Part shown: piece after piece, positions 1 through 8,126 of the stretch
Position numbering within the stretch: position 1 is the first letter of the stretch
Layout: each line of letters opens with the position of its first letter
Source of the DNA: Merdivicinus sp050943495
Lineage (GTDB): Bacteria; Bacillota; Clostridia; Oscillospirales; Ruminococcaceae
Assembly (NCBI GenBank): GCA_050943495.1
Contig: JBMNPH010000020.1
Span: 1 to 29,842 of the forward strand
Direction: 5' to 3'
DNA: 29,842 nt
The notes under the pieces: generated by a model
The model's database searches: none
Told to the model about the DNA's origin: nothing
Seen by the model: only the letters and a program-made list of their open reading frames with translations
Position numbers and translations under genes: made by a program

Positions 1-84
1 AGACTACAAGGTTGATAGGTTCAAAGTGGAAGCGCCGTGAGGCGTGTAGCTTGCGAATACTAATCGGTCGAGGGCTTGATCTAA
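1..84 (+). rRNA. rrl: 23S ribosomal RNA, 3' end (partial)
   Basis: The first bases match the conserved 3' end of bacterial 23S rRNA: a GGCGTGTAGC segment followed by ACTAATCGGTCGAGG, the strand that closes the 23S terminal helix. The gene begins left of the window. The exact mature 3' end, near base 82-86, is an estimate. Two tRNAs, not the 5S gene, follow directly. Confidence 0.9.
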
Positions 85-138
85 CGTGTGTTTGCTCTGA
101 ATGTTCTTTGTTCAATTTTGAGGGTCTATCCTCAATTC

Positions 139-214
139 GCACCTTTAGCTCAGTTGGTAGAGCAACTGACTCTTAATCAGTGGGTCCAGGGTTCGAGTCC
201 CTGAAGGTGCACCA
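139..214 (+). tRNA. tRNA-Lys (anticodon CTT)
   Basis: The full cloverleaf can be folded by eye. The acceptor stem GCACCTT pairs with AAGGTGC, and the anticodon stem ACTGA/TCAGT carries the loop CTCTTAA with anticodon CTT. The T-arm has the usual GGTTCGAGTCC, and CCA is encoded at 212-214. It lies between the 23S and 5S genes and should be processed from the rRNA transcript. Confidence 0.95.
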
Positions 215-217
215 TCT

Positions 218-292
218 GGCCTGTTGGTCAAGCGGTTAAGACGCCGCCCTCTCACGGCGGAATCAGGGGTTCGATTCCCCTACGGGTCACCA
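218..292 (+). tRNA. tRNA-Glu (anticodon CTC)
   Basis: The acceptor stem GGCCTGT pairs with ACGGGTC, using two G-T pairs. The anticodon stem CCGCC/GGCGG holds the loop CTCTCAC with anticodon CTC. The T-loop is GTTCGATTCC and CCA is encoded at 290-292. It starts three bases after tRNA-Lys and precedes the 5S gene. Confidence 0.93.
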
Positions 293-316
293 CCTTTTCA
301 TAAAAGGAATTGCATA

Positions 317-436
317 TTGCTGGTGTTGATGACGATGAGGATCCACCTGTTCCCATCCCGAACACAGAAGTTAAGCTCATCCGTGTCGAAAATACTTGGC
401 TGGAGACGGCCTGGGAAGATAGAACGATGCCAGCAC
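317..436 (+). rRNA. rrf: 5S ribosomal RNA
   Basis: This is a 120-base 5S gene. The terminal helix forms from TGCTGG (318-323) and CCAGCA (430-435). The internal segment reads CCTGTTCCCATCCCGAAC followed by ACAGAAGTTAAGCTC, the most conserved part of bacterial 5S. The ends are estimated from the terminal helix. Its place after two tRNAs, instead of directly after 23S, is unusual. Confidence 0.92.
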
Positions 437-444
437 TCTTTTAT

Positions 445-521
445 GGGCCATTAGCTCAGTTGGTTAGAGCAACCGGCTCATAACCGGTTGGTCCCGGGTT
501 CGAGTCCCTGATGGCCCACCA
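445..521 (+). tRNA. tRNA with CAT anticodon (Met elongator or Ile2)
   Basis: The acceptor stem GGGCCAT pairs with ATGGCCC. The anticodon stem ACCGG/CCGGT carries the loop CTCATAA with anticodon CAT, and CCA is encoded at 519-521. The first pair is matched (G-C), so it is not the initiator tRNA. CAT can mean elongator Met, or Ile if the C is changed to lysidine by TilS. The C-G pairs at acceptor positions 4 and 5 resemble Ile2 tRNAs, but I cannot decide from sequence alone. Confidence 0.9.
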
Positions 522-528
522 TGCAATT

Positions 529-604
529 AGGGGTATAGTTCAGCTGGTAGAGCAGCAGTCTCCAAAACTGCGTGTCGGGAGTTCGAATCTCTCTGCCCCT
601 GCCA
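529..604 (+). tRNA. tRNA-Trp (anticodon CCA)
   Basis: The acceptor stem AGGGGTA pairs with TGCCCCT, discriminator G at 601 and encoded CCA at 602-604. The anticodon stem GCAGT/ACTGC holds the loop CTCCAAA with anticodon CCA. It is the last gene of the rRNA operon, and the terminator stem starts at the next base. Confidence 0.95.
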
Positions 605-637
605 AAACCTTGTCTTGTATGACAAGGTTTTTTATTT
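605..637 (+). terminator. Intrinsic terminator of the rRNA/tRNA operon
   Basis: A ten-pair stem AAACCTTGTC / GACAAGGTTT with loop TTGTAT is followed by a run of T. It directly follows tRNA-Trp and would end the rRNA operon transcript. Confidence 0.88.
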
Positions 638-648
638 TATGTTAATAG

Positions 649-682
649 AAACCCGCAACGTTGATAGGTACGTTGCGGGTTA
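649..682 (-). terminator. Hairpin terminator, probably bidirectional
   Basis: ACCCGCAACG (651-660) and CGTTGCGGGT (671-680) are perfect complements around a ten-base loop. On the - strand the stem is followed by TTTCTATT, a weak U tract that would end the alcohol dehydrogenase operon. On the + strand T-rich sequence also follows, so it may back up the rRNA terminator. Confidence 0.75.
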
Positions 683-684
683 TT

Positions 685-1725
685 TTATTTTGCAGTACGA
701 ATGGCAATTTTCATTGTGCCATCTTCATGTTTTTCAAAACGTTCATAAGCTGCTTCAATTTCTGCAAGAGAATATGTTTCTGTTATCAAATGAGCTGTCT
801 GAATTTTACCTTTTGCAATCTGTTCCAAAATTTCTGGACATTTGCACCCATCGACACCACCCGTCTTAAAAGTTAAATTTTTTCCATACATATCCGGCAG
901 AGGAAGAATCTGTGCTTGATTATAGAGCGCAACAATTGTCACAATCGCATTGGGGCGGGCACATTGCCAAGCTAACATAAAACTTTCTTCCGATCCTGCA
1001 ACCTCCAGGACAACGTCTGCGCCGCCATGACTACTTTGTTGTTTTACAAAATCAACTGCTTCTTCCGGTTGTACAATTGAAACTTGAGGATAATGTTCTC
1101 GTACAAATTGGATACGATCCATCTGTTTTTCGCAGACAATAATTTTTTGAGGAACTTTTTGCAGTACGCATTCCAGAGTGCAAATACCGGTGGGTCCGGC
1201 GCCGATGATTAGAACTGTATCTTCCGGCTGAATTTCCGAAATATCTGCCGCCCAGTATCCGGTTGCCAGAATATCTCCGACAAATAACGCTTCTTCATCC
1301 GTGACGGAATCCGGAATTTTGGTTAGACCCTGATTAGCCAGCGGAACCCGGACATATTCAGCTTGTCCACCATCAATCCGGCATCCCAGTGCCCAGCCGC
1401 CTTGCGGATTTGTGCAGTTATTGACCCAGCCGTGCTGGCAGAAAAAGCAGTTTCCGCAAAATGTTTCAACATTTACGACAACACGATCGCCGACTTTTAC
1501 GTTGGAAACCTTTTTCCCTGTTTTTTTGACAATGCCAACCATTTCATGTCCGACCGTTATGCCGGGAACTGCCCGTGGAACGGATCCGTGTTTGATGTGC
1601 AGATCACTGGTACAGATGCTGCTCAGCGTAACCTTGACAATGGCATCCTCTTCTTCCAACAGTTCGGGAATCGGCTTATCGCGCAGCTCAAATTTTCCCC
1701 GTTCTATGTAAGTATAGGCAAGCAT
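685..1725 (-). CDS. Zinc-dependent alcohol dehydrogenase (MDR superfamily)
   Basis: This 346-residue protein is a medium-chain NAD(P)-dependent dehydrogenase, oxidising an alcohol or polyol or running the reverse reduction. Catalytic zinc ligands are likely Cys38 (ICTSD), His60 and Glu61 (GHE), with Asp151 near the site. The four structural-zinc cysteines are 90, 93, 96 and 104. The Rossmann motif GAGPTG is at 175-180. Length is normal for the family. The start is set by GGAGGA eight or so bases upstream. It is the second gene of an operon, 23 bases after the metallophosphoesterase. The substrate cannot be read from the sequence; sorbitol, threonine and simple alcohol dehydrogenases all share this layout. 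The nearby fucosidase hints at sugar metabolism, but that is inference. Confidence 0.88.
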   Translation of the reverse strand: MLAYTYIERGKFELRDKPIPELLEEEDAIVKVTLSSICTSDLHIKHGSVPRAVPGITVGHEMVGIVKKTGKKVSNVKVGDRVVVNVETFCGNCFFCQHGWVNNCTNPQGGWALGCRIDGGQAEYVRVPLANQGLTKIPDSVTDEEALFVGDILATGYWAADISEIQPEDTVLIIGAGPTGICTLECVLQKVPQKIIVCEKQMDRIQFVREHYPQVSIVQPEEAVDFVKQQSSHGGADVVLEVAGSEESFMLAWQCARPNAIVTIVALYNQAQILPLPDMYGKNLTFKTGGVDGCKCPEILEQIAKGKIQTAHLITETYSLAEIEAAYERFEKHEDGTMKIAIRTAK

Positions 1726-1748
1726 GCAGAATCCTCCGATCTAACTTC

Positions 1749-2753
1749 TCAGTAAATTCCAAATTCTCGAGCATAACGCATGTAAGTTCGATAGTTAGCG
1801 GGATCCTGTTCGTCTATATCAAAGAAACGTGCGCCGCGCATGAAGTGACGCTGCTGGTCATTTTCTGCATTTTTCATGCCATATGTTGTGAATCCCAATC
1901 CGGCATCAAAGCCAAGCTGAATACCGTAAAGTTCTCCGACAAAATCATTGATGTGATCGTGTCCAACAAAGACGCCTCGAATATCTCCGCGCTGGAGAAT
2001 AGCGGCAAACATTCCACTGTTAATGGGAGAGTTGCAAATAGGTTCATTGCATTCGCCGACCATGCCGGTTCCCTTCGGATGGGCAGGAATCAAGCGATGT
2101 TCCGGCAGAGCCATGTGGAAGAACATTAGGCCAGGGATTTTGCGCCCACACTCCTGTTCCAGATCCATGGAACGATGATAGTACCATTCGACCTGCTCAA
2201 ATTTCATAAAGTCATAATTGGTGTCGCCGAACGGATTGTTAGGATAATGGAATGCAAGTTTATCATCTTTGCGAAATTGTTCGTGATTGGTGAGGTACAT
2301 AAGAGAATCCAGCGCCCAGATACGGAAAACTGGCTGACTTTGATCAGAAGATAGGATATTCAGTACATAATTTCCGACACCGGGTACATTTTCGGGACCG
2401 CGTTCACTGAGACAATGCGGGAAACTCTGCCAGACCTTCTGCTGATATTCTTTGTTCAAAGAAGGATCGGTGATGTACTGTTCATCATGATTTCCATAGG
2501 TATGGCACCAATAAATTCCGCGCTCTTCAATCGGCTTGATAAATGCAGCCGCAAAATTTTCGAACGCCTCTGCGGAATCAATGGTTCCTTTGCTGAGATC
2601 GCCATTGATGACAATAAAGTCAGGTTTTTCGGCATCGAGTAAAGCCTCCAGTGCTGCCATTGTGCGGGGATCAATTCCGGTAAGGGCGGCATGTGCATCT
2701 GAAAAGACCATTAGTTTGAATTTTCCATTGTGAAAAGCGAGAGGAGATTTCAT
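1749..2753 (-). CDS. Calcineurin-like metallophosphoesterase
   Basis: A 334-residue cytoplasmic phosphoesterase with the full set of dinuclear-metal motifs: D19-x-H21, G51-D52, GNHD at 87-90, His213 in FFHM and GHDH at 264-267. There is no signal peptide. The family includes the purple acid phosphatase-like and cyclic-nucleotide phosphodiesterase branches, and the substrate is unknown here. It is the first gene of an operon with the alcohol dehydrogenase. Its own sigma-A promoter lies just upstream (2791-2819), back to back with that of the GH95 gene. A ribosome site AGAAAGGATG precedes the start. The pairing with a dehydrogenase could mean removal of phosphate from a sugar or nucleotide intermediate, which is inference. 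Confidence 0.87.
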   Translation of the reverse strand: MKSPLAFHNGKFKLMVFSDAHAALTGIDPRTMAALEALLDAEKPDFIVINGDLSKGTIDSAEAFENFAAAFIKPIEERGIYWCHTYGNHDEQYITDPSLNKEYQQKVWQSFPHCLSERGPENVPGVGNYVLNILSSDQSQPVFRIWALDSLMYLTNHEQFRKDDKLAFHYPNNPFGDTNYDFMKFEQVEWYYHRSMDLEQECGRKIPGLMFFHMALPEHRLIPAHPKGTGMVGECNEPICNSPINSGMFAAILQRGDIRGVFVGHDHINDFVGELYGIQLGFDAGLGFTTYGMKNAENDQQRHFMRGARFFDIDEQDPANYRTYMRYAREFGIY

Positions 2754-2790
2754 TTATTAACATCCTTTCTCGTAAAATGTGGATAAGTTC

Positions 2791-2819
2791 AGCATAGCAC
2801 TTTCCGTAATAGGTGTCAA
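2791..2819 (-). promoter_or_regulatory. Sigma-A promoter for the metallophosphoesterase operon
   Basis: On the - strand a perfect -35 box TTGACA (2814-2819) is separated by exactly 17 bases from the -10 box TATGCT (2791-2796). The downstream start codon is about 40 bases away. Confidence 0.82.
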
Positions 2820-2848
2820 CCGCAAAAAATAAAAATTATGAGTTTGTA

Positions 2849-2877
2849 TTGCAAAGAAAAAGTGAAACGTTTATAAT
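2849..2877 (+). promoter_or_regulatory. Sigma-A promoter for the GH95 gene, with possible operator
   Basis: The -35 box TTGCAA (2849-2854) and the perfect -10 box TATAAT (2872-2877) are 17 bases apart. The palindrome AAACGTTT (2865-2872) sits in the spacer and touches the -10. A centre of CG flanked by A/T arms is the pattern of LacI-family operators. This promoter also shows that an upstream in-frame GTG at 2813 cannot be the start of the gene. Confidence 0.8.
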
Positions 2878-2911
2878 AAAGGAAGACAGTTCAAAAAAGG
2901 AAGGCGAAAAT

Positions 2912-5134
2912 ATGAAACATCAGATTTTATTGAAAACTCCGGGCAAATCATGGGATGATGGTTTATTTTTGGGCAACGGAAGGATCGGCGCCTCGGTTCA
3001 GGGGCAGATTGTGGATGAAGTGCTGACATTAAACGAAGAGACAATGTGGTATGGGACAGCCATTGATCGGGAAAGTCCGGATGCAAAGAAAAATATTGCA
3101 GAGATCCGCCGTCTGCTGATGGCAGGAGAAGTAGAGAAAGCCACTTTTTTGGCAAAAGCATCCATTACATCCTGTCCCAAATATTTAGCCCCATATGTGC
3201 CTGGAGGATATTTGCGGCTAAGTTTTTTTGGACAGGACGGAGAAGTGCAGGACTATGCCCGACGGTTAGATATTGACCGCGCATTGGCGGAGGTCTGCTA
3301 TGTAGTAGATGGAGCGCGTATGAAGCGTGAATATTTTGTCAGCCAGAAAAAGAATGTGCTGGCAATCCGTTTGAGCGGAGAAAAGAAAATTACCGCGCTC
3401 ATCAACCTGAACCGTCGTCCTTATGAGGAGGAAACAGGCAGAACGACGGATGGGATGGTATATCTGAAGGGACAGTGCGGCGCTGGTGGAGTACGGTATT
3501 ATGCGGCAAGCTGTGCAGCGGCAGAAGGCGGAAAAGCTGAGGTAATCGGCGATTATCTGGCGCTGACAGAGGTGGAAAGTGCGGTTATTTATACGTCAAT
3601 GGCAACCGACTATAACGGCCGGGAAAATTATGAGCAGGAAGTACAGGACACCTTGCTTCAGGCAATGGAATGCGGATTTGACGCGCTTCTGGAAGAGCAT
3701 GAAGAAACGTTCGGCAGGCTTTATAATCGGTGTTCGCTTTCGCTCGGGGAGGAAATGTCCGATCTGCCAACCGACCAGCTAATTGAAGAATGCCGGACAA
3801 GTGGAACACACATACAGGAAATAGGAGAGACTCTATTTGCGTTGGGGCGGTATCTGCTGATTTCAAGTTCCTATCAATGCCAGCTTCCTGCTACTTTACA
3901 GGGAATTTGGAATGGAAGTTTTACACCGGCATGGGAAAGTAAATATACGATCAATATCAATACGCAAATGAATTATTGGCCAGCCGAGGTTACCAACCTG
4001 TCTGAATGTCATTTGCCGCTTTTTGATCTCATTGAGCGGATGGAAGTGCGAGGTCGAAAAACTGCGCGGGAAGTGTACGGTTGTGATGGGTTTGTAGCAC
4101 ACCATAATACAAATATTTGGGCAGATACAGCGCCGGAAGGAATATTTAATAGTTCTCCGATATGGCCGATGGGTGGGGCATGGCTGTCCTTGCATTTGTA
4201 TGAGCATTTCCTGTATACAGAGGATGAGGATTTTCTGCGCAGCCGTGCCTTACCAGTGCTGGAATCCGCAGTGCGATTCTTTCTTGATTATCTGATGCAG
4301 GATAAGGACGGAACCTTGCTGACAGGACCTTCTTTGTCTCCGGAAAACAGTTATTGTTCCAGAACGGGGCAAATTGGGGCATTGTGTATGGCGCCAACCA
4401 TGGATTCACAGATTTTACGGGAATTATTCCGTGATTATCTGGATTCTTGTCGACATTTAGGGGAAAATCGCCCATGGATTTCGGCAGCAGAAAATGTGCT
4501 GGAACATTTACCAAAAACCGAAATATCTGCAGATGGAAGGATTCGGGAATGGCATGAGGAATATCAGGAAGTGGAACCGGGACATCGACATGTATCGCAT
4601 TTGTTTGGCTTGCATCCTGGCAATCAAATGAACGATAATGAGCCAGAATTGCGGGAAGCAGCACGGAAAACGCTGGCATATCGGCTGCAGAATGGCGGTG
4701 GACATACCGGCTGGAGTTGCGCATGGATTCTTTGTTTTTATGCGCGGCTGAAAGAGGGGGAGAATGTACAGCGATATCTGCATAAATTGATCAGTAATTC
4801 GATGCAGGAAAACCTCCTGGATTCCCATCCGCCTTTTCAGATCGACGGGAATTTCGGCGTAACGGCAGCAATTGCAGAGGCATTGGTGCAGTCACACAAT
4901 CCATATGTGGAGTTACTGCCAGCATTGCCGAATGATTGGAAAGAAGGGCATTTGATTGGAGCAAAGCTGCGCGGAAATATTTCATTAGATTTATATTGGA
5001 AAGAAGGAAAATTTGAGCGGGCAATTCTTACTGCGGCAAAAGATCGGAATTTACGTGTTCGATATGGAGAAACAGAAACAACCCTTGTTTTGAAGGCGGG
5101 AGAACCACTAATTTTAACGGCAGATTGTTTTTGA
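2912..5134 (+). CDS. Glycoside hydrolase family 95 (alpha-L-fucosidase/galactosidase type)
   Basis: A 740-residue GH95 enzyme, a family of inverting alpha-L-fucosidases with some alpha-L-galactosidases. They remove terminal fucose from host or plant glycans. Family hallmarks in order are WDDGLFLGNGRIGA near the N-terminus, MNYWPAEVTNLSEC at about 350-370, TGPSLSPEN at about 470-480 (catalytic acid region), HRHVSHLFGLHPG at about 557-570 and FQIDGNFG near 642-649. The start is the ATG after AAAAGGAAGG (2897-2906), because the promoter overlaps the longer frame. No signal peptide is seen, so it should work in the cytoplasm on imported oligosaccharides. It stands alone, divergent from the phosphoesterase-dehydrogenase operon. 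A LacI-type palindrome in the promoter suggests sugar control, which is inference. Confidence 0.93.
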   Translation: MKHQILLKTPGKSWDDGLFLGNGRIGASVQGQIVDEVLTLNEETMWYGTAIDRESPDAKKNIAEIRRLLMAGEVEKATFLAKASITSCPKYLAPYVPGGYLRLSFFGQDGEVQDYARRLDIDRALAEVCYVVDGARMKREYFVSQKKNVLAIRLSGEKKITALINLNRRPYEEETGRTTDGMVYLKGQCGAGGVRYYAASCAAAEGGKAEVIGDYLALTEVESAVIYTSMATDYNGRENYEQEVQDTLLQAMECGFDALLEEHEETFGRLYNRCSLSLGEEMSDLPTDQLIEECRTSGTHIQEIGETLFALGRYLLISSSYQCQLPATLQGIWNGSFTPAWESKYTININTQMNYWPAEVTNLSECHLPLFDLIERMEVRGRKTAREVYGCDGFVAHHNTNIWADTAPEGIFNSSPIWPMGGAWLSLHLYEHFLYTEDEDFLRSRALPVLESAVRFFLDYLMQDKDGTLLTGPSLSPENSYCSRTGQIGALCMAPTMDSQILRELFRDYLDSCRHLGENRPWISAAENVLEHLPKTEISADGRIREWHEEYQEVEPGHRHVSHLFGLHPGNQMNDNEPELREAARKTLAYRLQNGGGHTGWSCAWILCFYARLKEGENVQRYLHKLISNSMQENLLDSHPPFQIDGNFGVTAAIAEALVQSHNPYVELLPALPNDWKEGHLIGAKLRGNISLDLYWKEGKFERAILTAAKDRNLRVRYGETETTLVLKAGEPLILTADCF

Positions 5135-5328
5135 TTCATAAAGAAACAATCATGTGGCAATGCTTTAAAAATGTCTAAAATTTTCCATATACTGCGAGTC
5201 TTATATTTAACGATATAGTGATGATTAAGAATATAGAAATGGTATTTACTAAAGCAATAAACTAGCAAAATAAATTATCTTAAAATGATTATGTATTATT
5301 TTCAAAGTGTTTATTATGCATAGAGAAA
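5135..5328. other. AT-rich intergenic region
   Basis: The stretch between the GH95 gene and the guaA terminator is AT-rich with many in-frame stops in all frames. I see no gene, no convincing promoter pair and no separate terminator for the GH95 gene, which may share the hairpin at 5329-5366. Confidence 0.6.
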
Positions 5329-5366
5329 TCCCCTTGAAAGCCTTATAAAATCAGCTTTCAAGGGGA
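5329..5366 (-). terminator. Terminator of the carA-guaA operon
   Basis: TCCCCTTGAAAGC (5329-5341) pairs perfectly with GCTTTCAAGGGGA (5354-5366) around a 12-base loop. On the - strand the stem is followed by TTTCTCT. It lies seven bases past the guaA stop and may also stop GH95 transcripts from the other side. Confidence 0.82.
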
Positions 5367-5373
5367 CTATACG

Positions 5374-6921
5374 TTACTCCCACTCTATAGTAGCCGGAGG
5401 TTTGGAAGTGATATCATAAACAATGCGGTTGATACCTTTTACTTCATTGACAATGCGGACAGAGACTTTGTCCAGCACTTCATAAGGAATCCGTGCCCAG
5501 TCGGCAGTCATAAAATCAGTTGTTGTGACGCCGCGGAGAGCCAGAGTATAATCGTAAGTACGGCCATCACCCATTACGCCAACAGACCGGGTATTAGTCA
5601 GTACCGCAAAGTATTGATTGATGGATCGATCCAATCCAGCATTGGCAATTTCCTCACGGAAAATCGCATCAGCATCCCGAAGAATGTCTGCTTTTTCTTT
5701 TGTAATATCCCCAATAATCCGGATTGCCAGGCCAGGACCCGGGAAAGGTTGACGCATAACCAGATATTCCGGCAGACCTAATTCCCGGCCAAGTTCCCGA
5801 ACCTCATCTTTAAAGAGCAGACGCAGCGGCTCAATAATTTCTTTGAAATCCACATAATCAGGCAGGCCACCGACATTGTGGTGACTTTTAATTACTTCCG
5901 CATCACCAGCACCGGATTCAATAACATCAGGATAGATAGTTCCCTGAACCAGAAAATCTACCCGTCCGATCTTTTTAGCTTCTTCCTCAAAAACGCGGAT
6001 AAATTCCTCACCGATAATCTTACGTTTGGATTCCGGTTCCGATACGCCAGCTAATTTCTCCAGGAAGCGTTTTTCTGCATCGACCCGCACAAAATGGAAA
6101 TTCCATTTGGAAAAAGCTGCTTCGACTTCATCGCCTTCATTCTTCCGCATGAGGCCGTGATCTACAAACACACAGGTCAATTGATCGCCGATTGCTTCGG
6201 CCAGCAAGGCAGCTGCCACAGAACTGTCAACTCCGCCGGAAAGTGCCAACAGAACTTTTCCATTTCCAACTTTTTCCCGGATTTCCGAAATCGCGCGCTT
6301 GCAGTAATCACCCATCGTCCAGTCGCCTTTGGCGCCGCAAACTTCATAAAGGAAATTTCGGATCATTTGGATGCCATTTTCCGTATGATTGACTTCGGGA
6401 TGGTATTGAACGCCATAGAATCCTCTTGCTTCATCTGCAATGGCCACATTCGGACATGCATCGGTGTGAGCAGTTAAGGCAAAGCCCTCCGGGACTTTTG
6501 CCATATAGTCGCCATGACTCATCCAGGAAATTCCTTGTGCCGGAAGTCCTTTGAAAATTTTACAGGAAGTATCATAAAAAGTTTGGGTTTTGCCGTATTC
6601 GCGGGCAGAATCTTGCTGTGCAGCAGTTACTTGTCCACCTAGAGAATGGGCCATCAGCTGGCAGCCGTAACAAATGCCCAGAATCGGTACACCCCAGGTG
6701 AAAATTTCCGGATCGACTTTTGGCGCTTCTTCCATATAAACGCTGTTTGGACCACCGGTAAAGATGATTCCGATCGGATTCAGAGCTTTCAATTCGGAGA
6801 GGGGAGTGGTATAAGGTTTGACTTCACAGTAAACATGACACTCCCGGACGCGACGGGCAATCAGTTGGTTATATTGACCACCGAAATCCAAAACAATCAC
6901 AAGTTGATTTTCCACTGACAA
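5374..6921 (-). CDS. guaA: GMP synthase (glutamine-hydrolysing)
   Basis: This enzyme converts XMP to GMP using glutamine and ATP, the last step of guanine nucleotide synthesis. The 515 residues are full length. The N-terminal class I glutamine amidotransferase has Cys84 in GICYGC, and His174/Glu176 in YHPE. The ATP pyrophosphatase P-loop SGGVDSS is at 228-234, followed by the GMP synthase C-terminal dimerisation domain ending in SKPPATIEWE, the invariant tail. Start ATG is preceded by AGAAAGGAT. It begins 11 bases after carA and has no promoter of its own that I can see, so it is co-transcribed with carA. Confidence 0.98.
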   Translation of the reverse strand: MSVENQLVIVLDFGGQYNQLIARRVRECHVYCEVKPYTTPLSELKALNPIGIIFTGGPNSVYMEEAPKVDPEIFTWGVPILGICYGCQLMAHSLGGQVTAAQQDSAREYGKTQTFYDTSCKIFKGLPAQGISWMSHGDYMAKVPEGFALTAHTDACPNVAIADEARGFYGVQYHPEVNHTENGIQMIRNFLYEVCGAKGDWTMGDYCKRAISEIREKVGNGKVLLALSGGVDSSVAAALLAEAIGDQLTCVFVDHGLMRKNEGDEVEAAFSKWNFHFVRVDAEKRFLEKLAGVSEPESKRKIIGEEFIRVFEEEAKKIGRVDFLVQGTIYPDVIESGAGDAEVIKSHHNVGGLPDYVDFKEIIEPLRLLFKDEVRELGRELGLPEYLVMRQPFPGPGLAIRIIGDITKEKADILRDADAIFREEIANAGLDRSINQYFAVLTNTRSVGVMGDGRTYDYTLALRGVTTTDFMTADWARIPYEVLDKVSVRIVNEVKGINRIVYDITSKPPATIEWE

Positions 6922-6932
6922 AATCCTTTCTA

Positions 6933-8018
6933 TTATTTGGAATGAAATTGAGTCATTTCATGCAGGAATCGATCAAACAAGAAACTGGTATCCTGGGGAC
7001 CGGAACAGGCTTCCGGATGAAATTGAACGGTAAACAACGGTTTTCCCTCATAGTCGACTCCTTCGCAGGTACCGTCATTGGCATTGACAAAGCGGACGGA
7101 AGCTCCCTCGGGAAGATGATCCAGATCCACCGCATAACCGTGATTTTGGCTGGTGATGTAGACCCGTCCGGTCTGCAGATCGGTGACCGGTTGATTGCCG
7201 CCCCGATGACCATATTTCAGTTTGACAGTTTTGCCGCCCATGGCAAGAGCAGTGAGCTGATGACCGAGACAGATTCCGAAAGTGGGGATACCGTTATCAA
7301 TCACTTTGCGAATTTCAGCGATAATTTCTGTATTTTCAGCAGGATCTCCGGGACCATTGGAGAGCATTACTCCGTCAGCATTCTGACTTAAAATTTCTTC
7401 TGCCTTAGAGAACGCAGGCATGCAAATGACTTCACAGCCGCGGCGAAGCAATTCCCGGCGAATGTTTTCTTTTTCGCCAAAATCCCAGAGAACAACACGA
7501 GAGATCGGATGTTCCGGAGAATTCACTTCTTTTTTGGTGGTTGTTACGGCAGCAACGGCGTTTTGGATACGGAAAGCCTTTGCTTCTGCAATAGCGGCTT
7601 CTTTTTGATCCAACGAGCGGACGATTTTACCATTCATAACTCCGTGTTCCCGGATAATGCGGGTGAGGGCACGGGTATCAATACCATATAAGCCGATGAC
7701 TCCGGATTTTTTCAGAAAACTATTTAGATCTCCTTCTGAACGGAAATTGGACGGCTCTTCACACCATTCACGTACGATATAAGCGGAGAGTTTGGGTGAG
7801 TCGCTTTCAAAGTCGGCAGGAATCACGCCGTAGTTTCCGATGAGCGGGAAGGTCTGTACGACGATCTGTCCGTAATAGCTGGGATCGGTCAGCGTTTCAA
7901 GATAGCCGACCATACCGGTAGTAAAGACCACTTCGCCGGTAACTTCGCCTTCTGCACCGAATGATTTACCGGTAAAAATGGTTCCATCCTCCAAAATTAG
8001 GTAGATGTTTTGTTCCAT
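6933..8018 (-). CDS. carA: Carbamoyl-phosphate synthase, small (glutaminase) subunit
   Basis: CarA splits glutamine and channels ammonia to CarB, which makes carbamoyl phosphate for pyrimidine and arginine synthesis. The 361 residues show the N-terminal small-chain domain (LEDGTIFTGKSFGA, GYLETLTDPSYYGQI) and a class I amidotransferase domain with Cys250 in FGICLGHQ and His334/Glu336 in FHPEA. The ATG at 8018 fits best, six bases after GAGGAGG; an in-frame TTG lies one codon upstream. The gene partner carB is not in the window. Instead guaA follows after 11 bases, so two glutamine amidotransferase genes share one transcript. CarA proteins normally need CarB, so carB should lie elsewhere in the genome. 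Confidence 0.97.
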   Translation of the reverse strand: MEQNIYLILEDGTIFTGKSFGAEGEVTGEVVFTTGMVGYLETLTDPSYYGQIVVQTFPLIGNYGVIPADFESDSPKLSAYIVREWCEEPSNFRSEGDLNSFLKKSGVIGLYGIDTRALTRIIREHGVMNGKIVRSLDQKEAAIAEAKAFRIQNAVAAVTTTKKEVNSPEHPISRVVLWDFGEKENIRRELLRRGCEVICMPAFSKAEEILSQNADGVMLSNGPGDPAENTEIIAEIRKVIDNGIPTFGICLGHQLTALAMGGKTVKLKYGHRGGNQPVTDLQTGRVYITSQNHGYAVDLDHLPEGASVRFVNANDGTCEGVDYEGKPLFTVQFHPEACSGPQDTSFLFDRFLHEMTQFHSK

Positions 8019-8076
8019 CAAAATCCTCCTCAGTATGCCGGAGACCGGCTGTAAACATCATCAAATCTTACCTTAT

Positions 8077-8105
8077 ATTATACACGATTTTTAATTGTCA
8101 GAAAA
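8077..8105 (-). promoter_or_regulatory. Probable promoter of carA-guaA
   Basis: A perfect -10 box TATAAT is read on the - strand at 8077-8082. The -35 region is poor: TTTTCT at 17 bases, or CTGACA at 18 bases if TATAAG is taken as the -10. The leader to carA is short (about 55 bases), and I saw no attenuator in it. Confidence 0.6.
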
Positions 8106-8126
8106 GCTTTTTCCGCAGATTTCATA

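Noticed and set aside
224..454. Open frame over tRNA-Glu and 5S
   Set aside because: The bases are fully explained by RNA genes.
2813..2911. In-frame extension of the GH95 protein starting at GTG 2813
   Set aside because: The promoter -35 and -10 lie inside this stretch, and the ATG at 2912 has the ribosome site.
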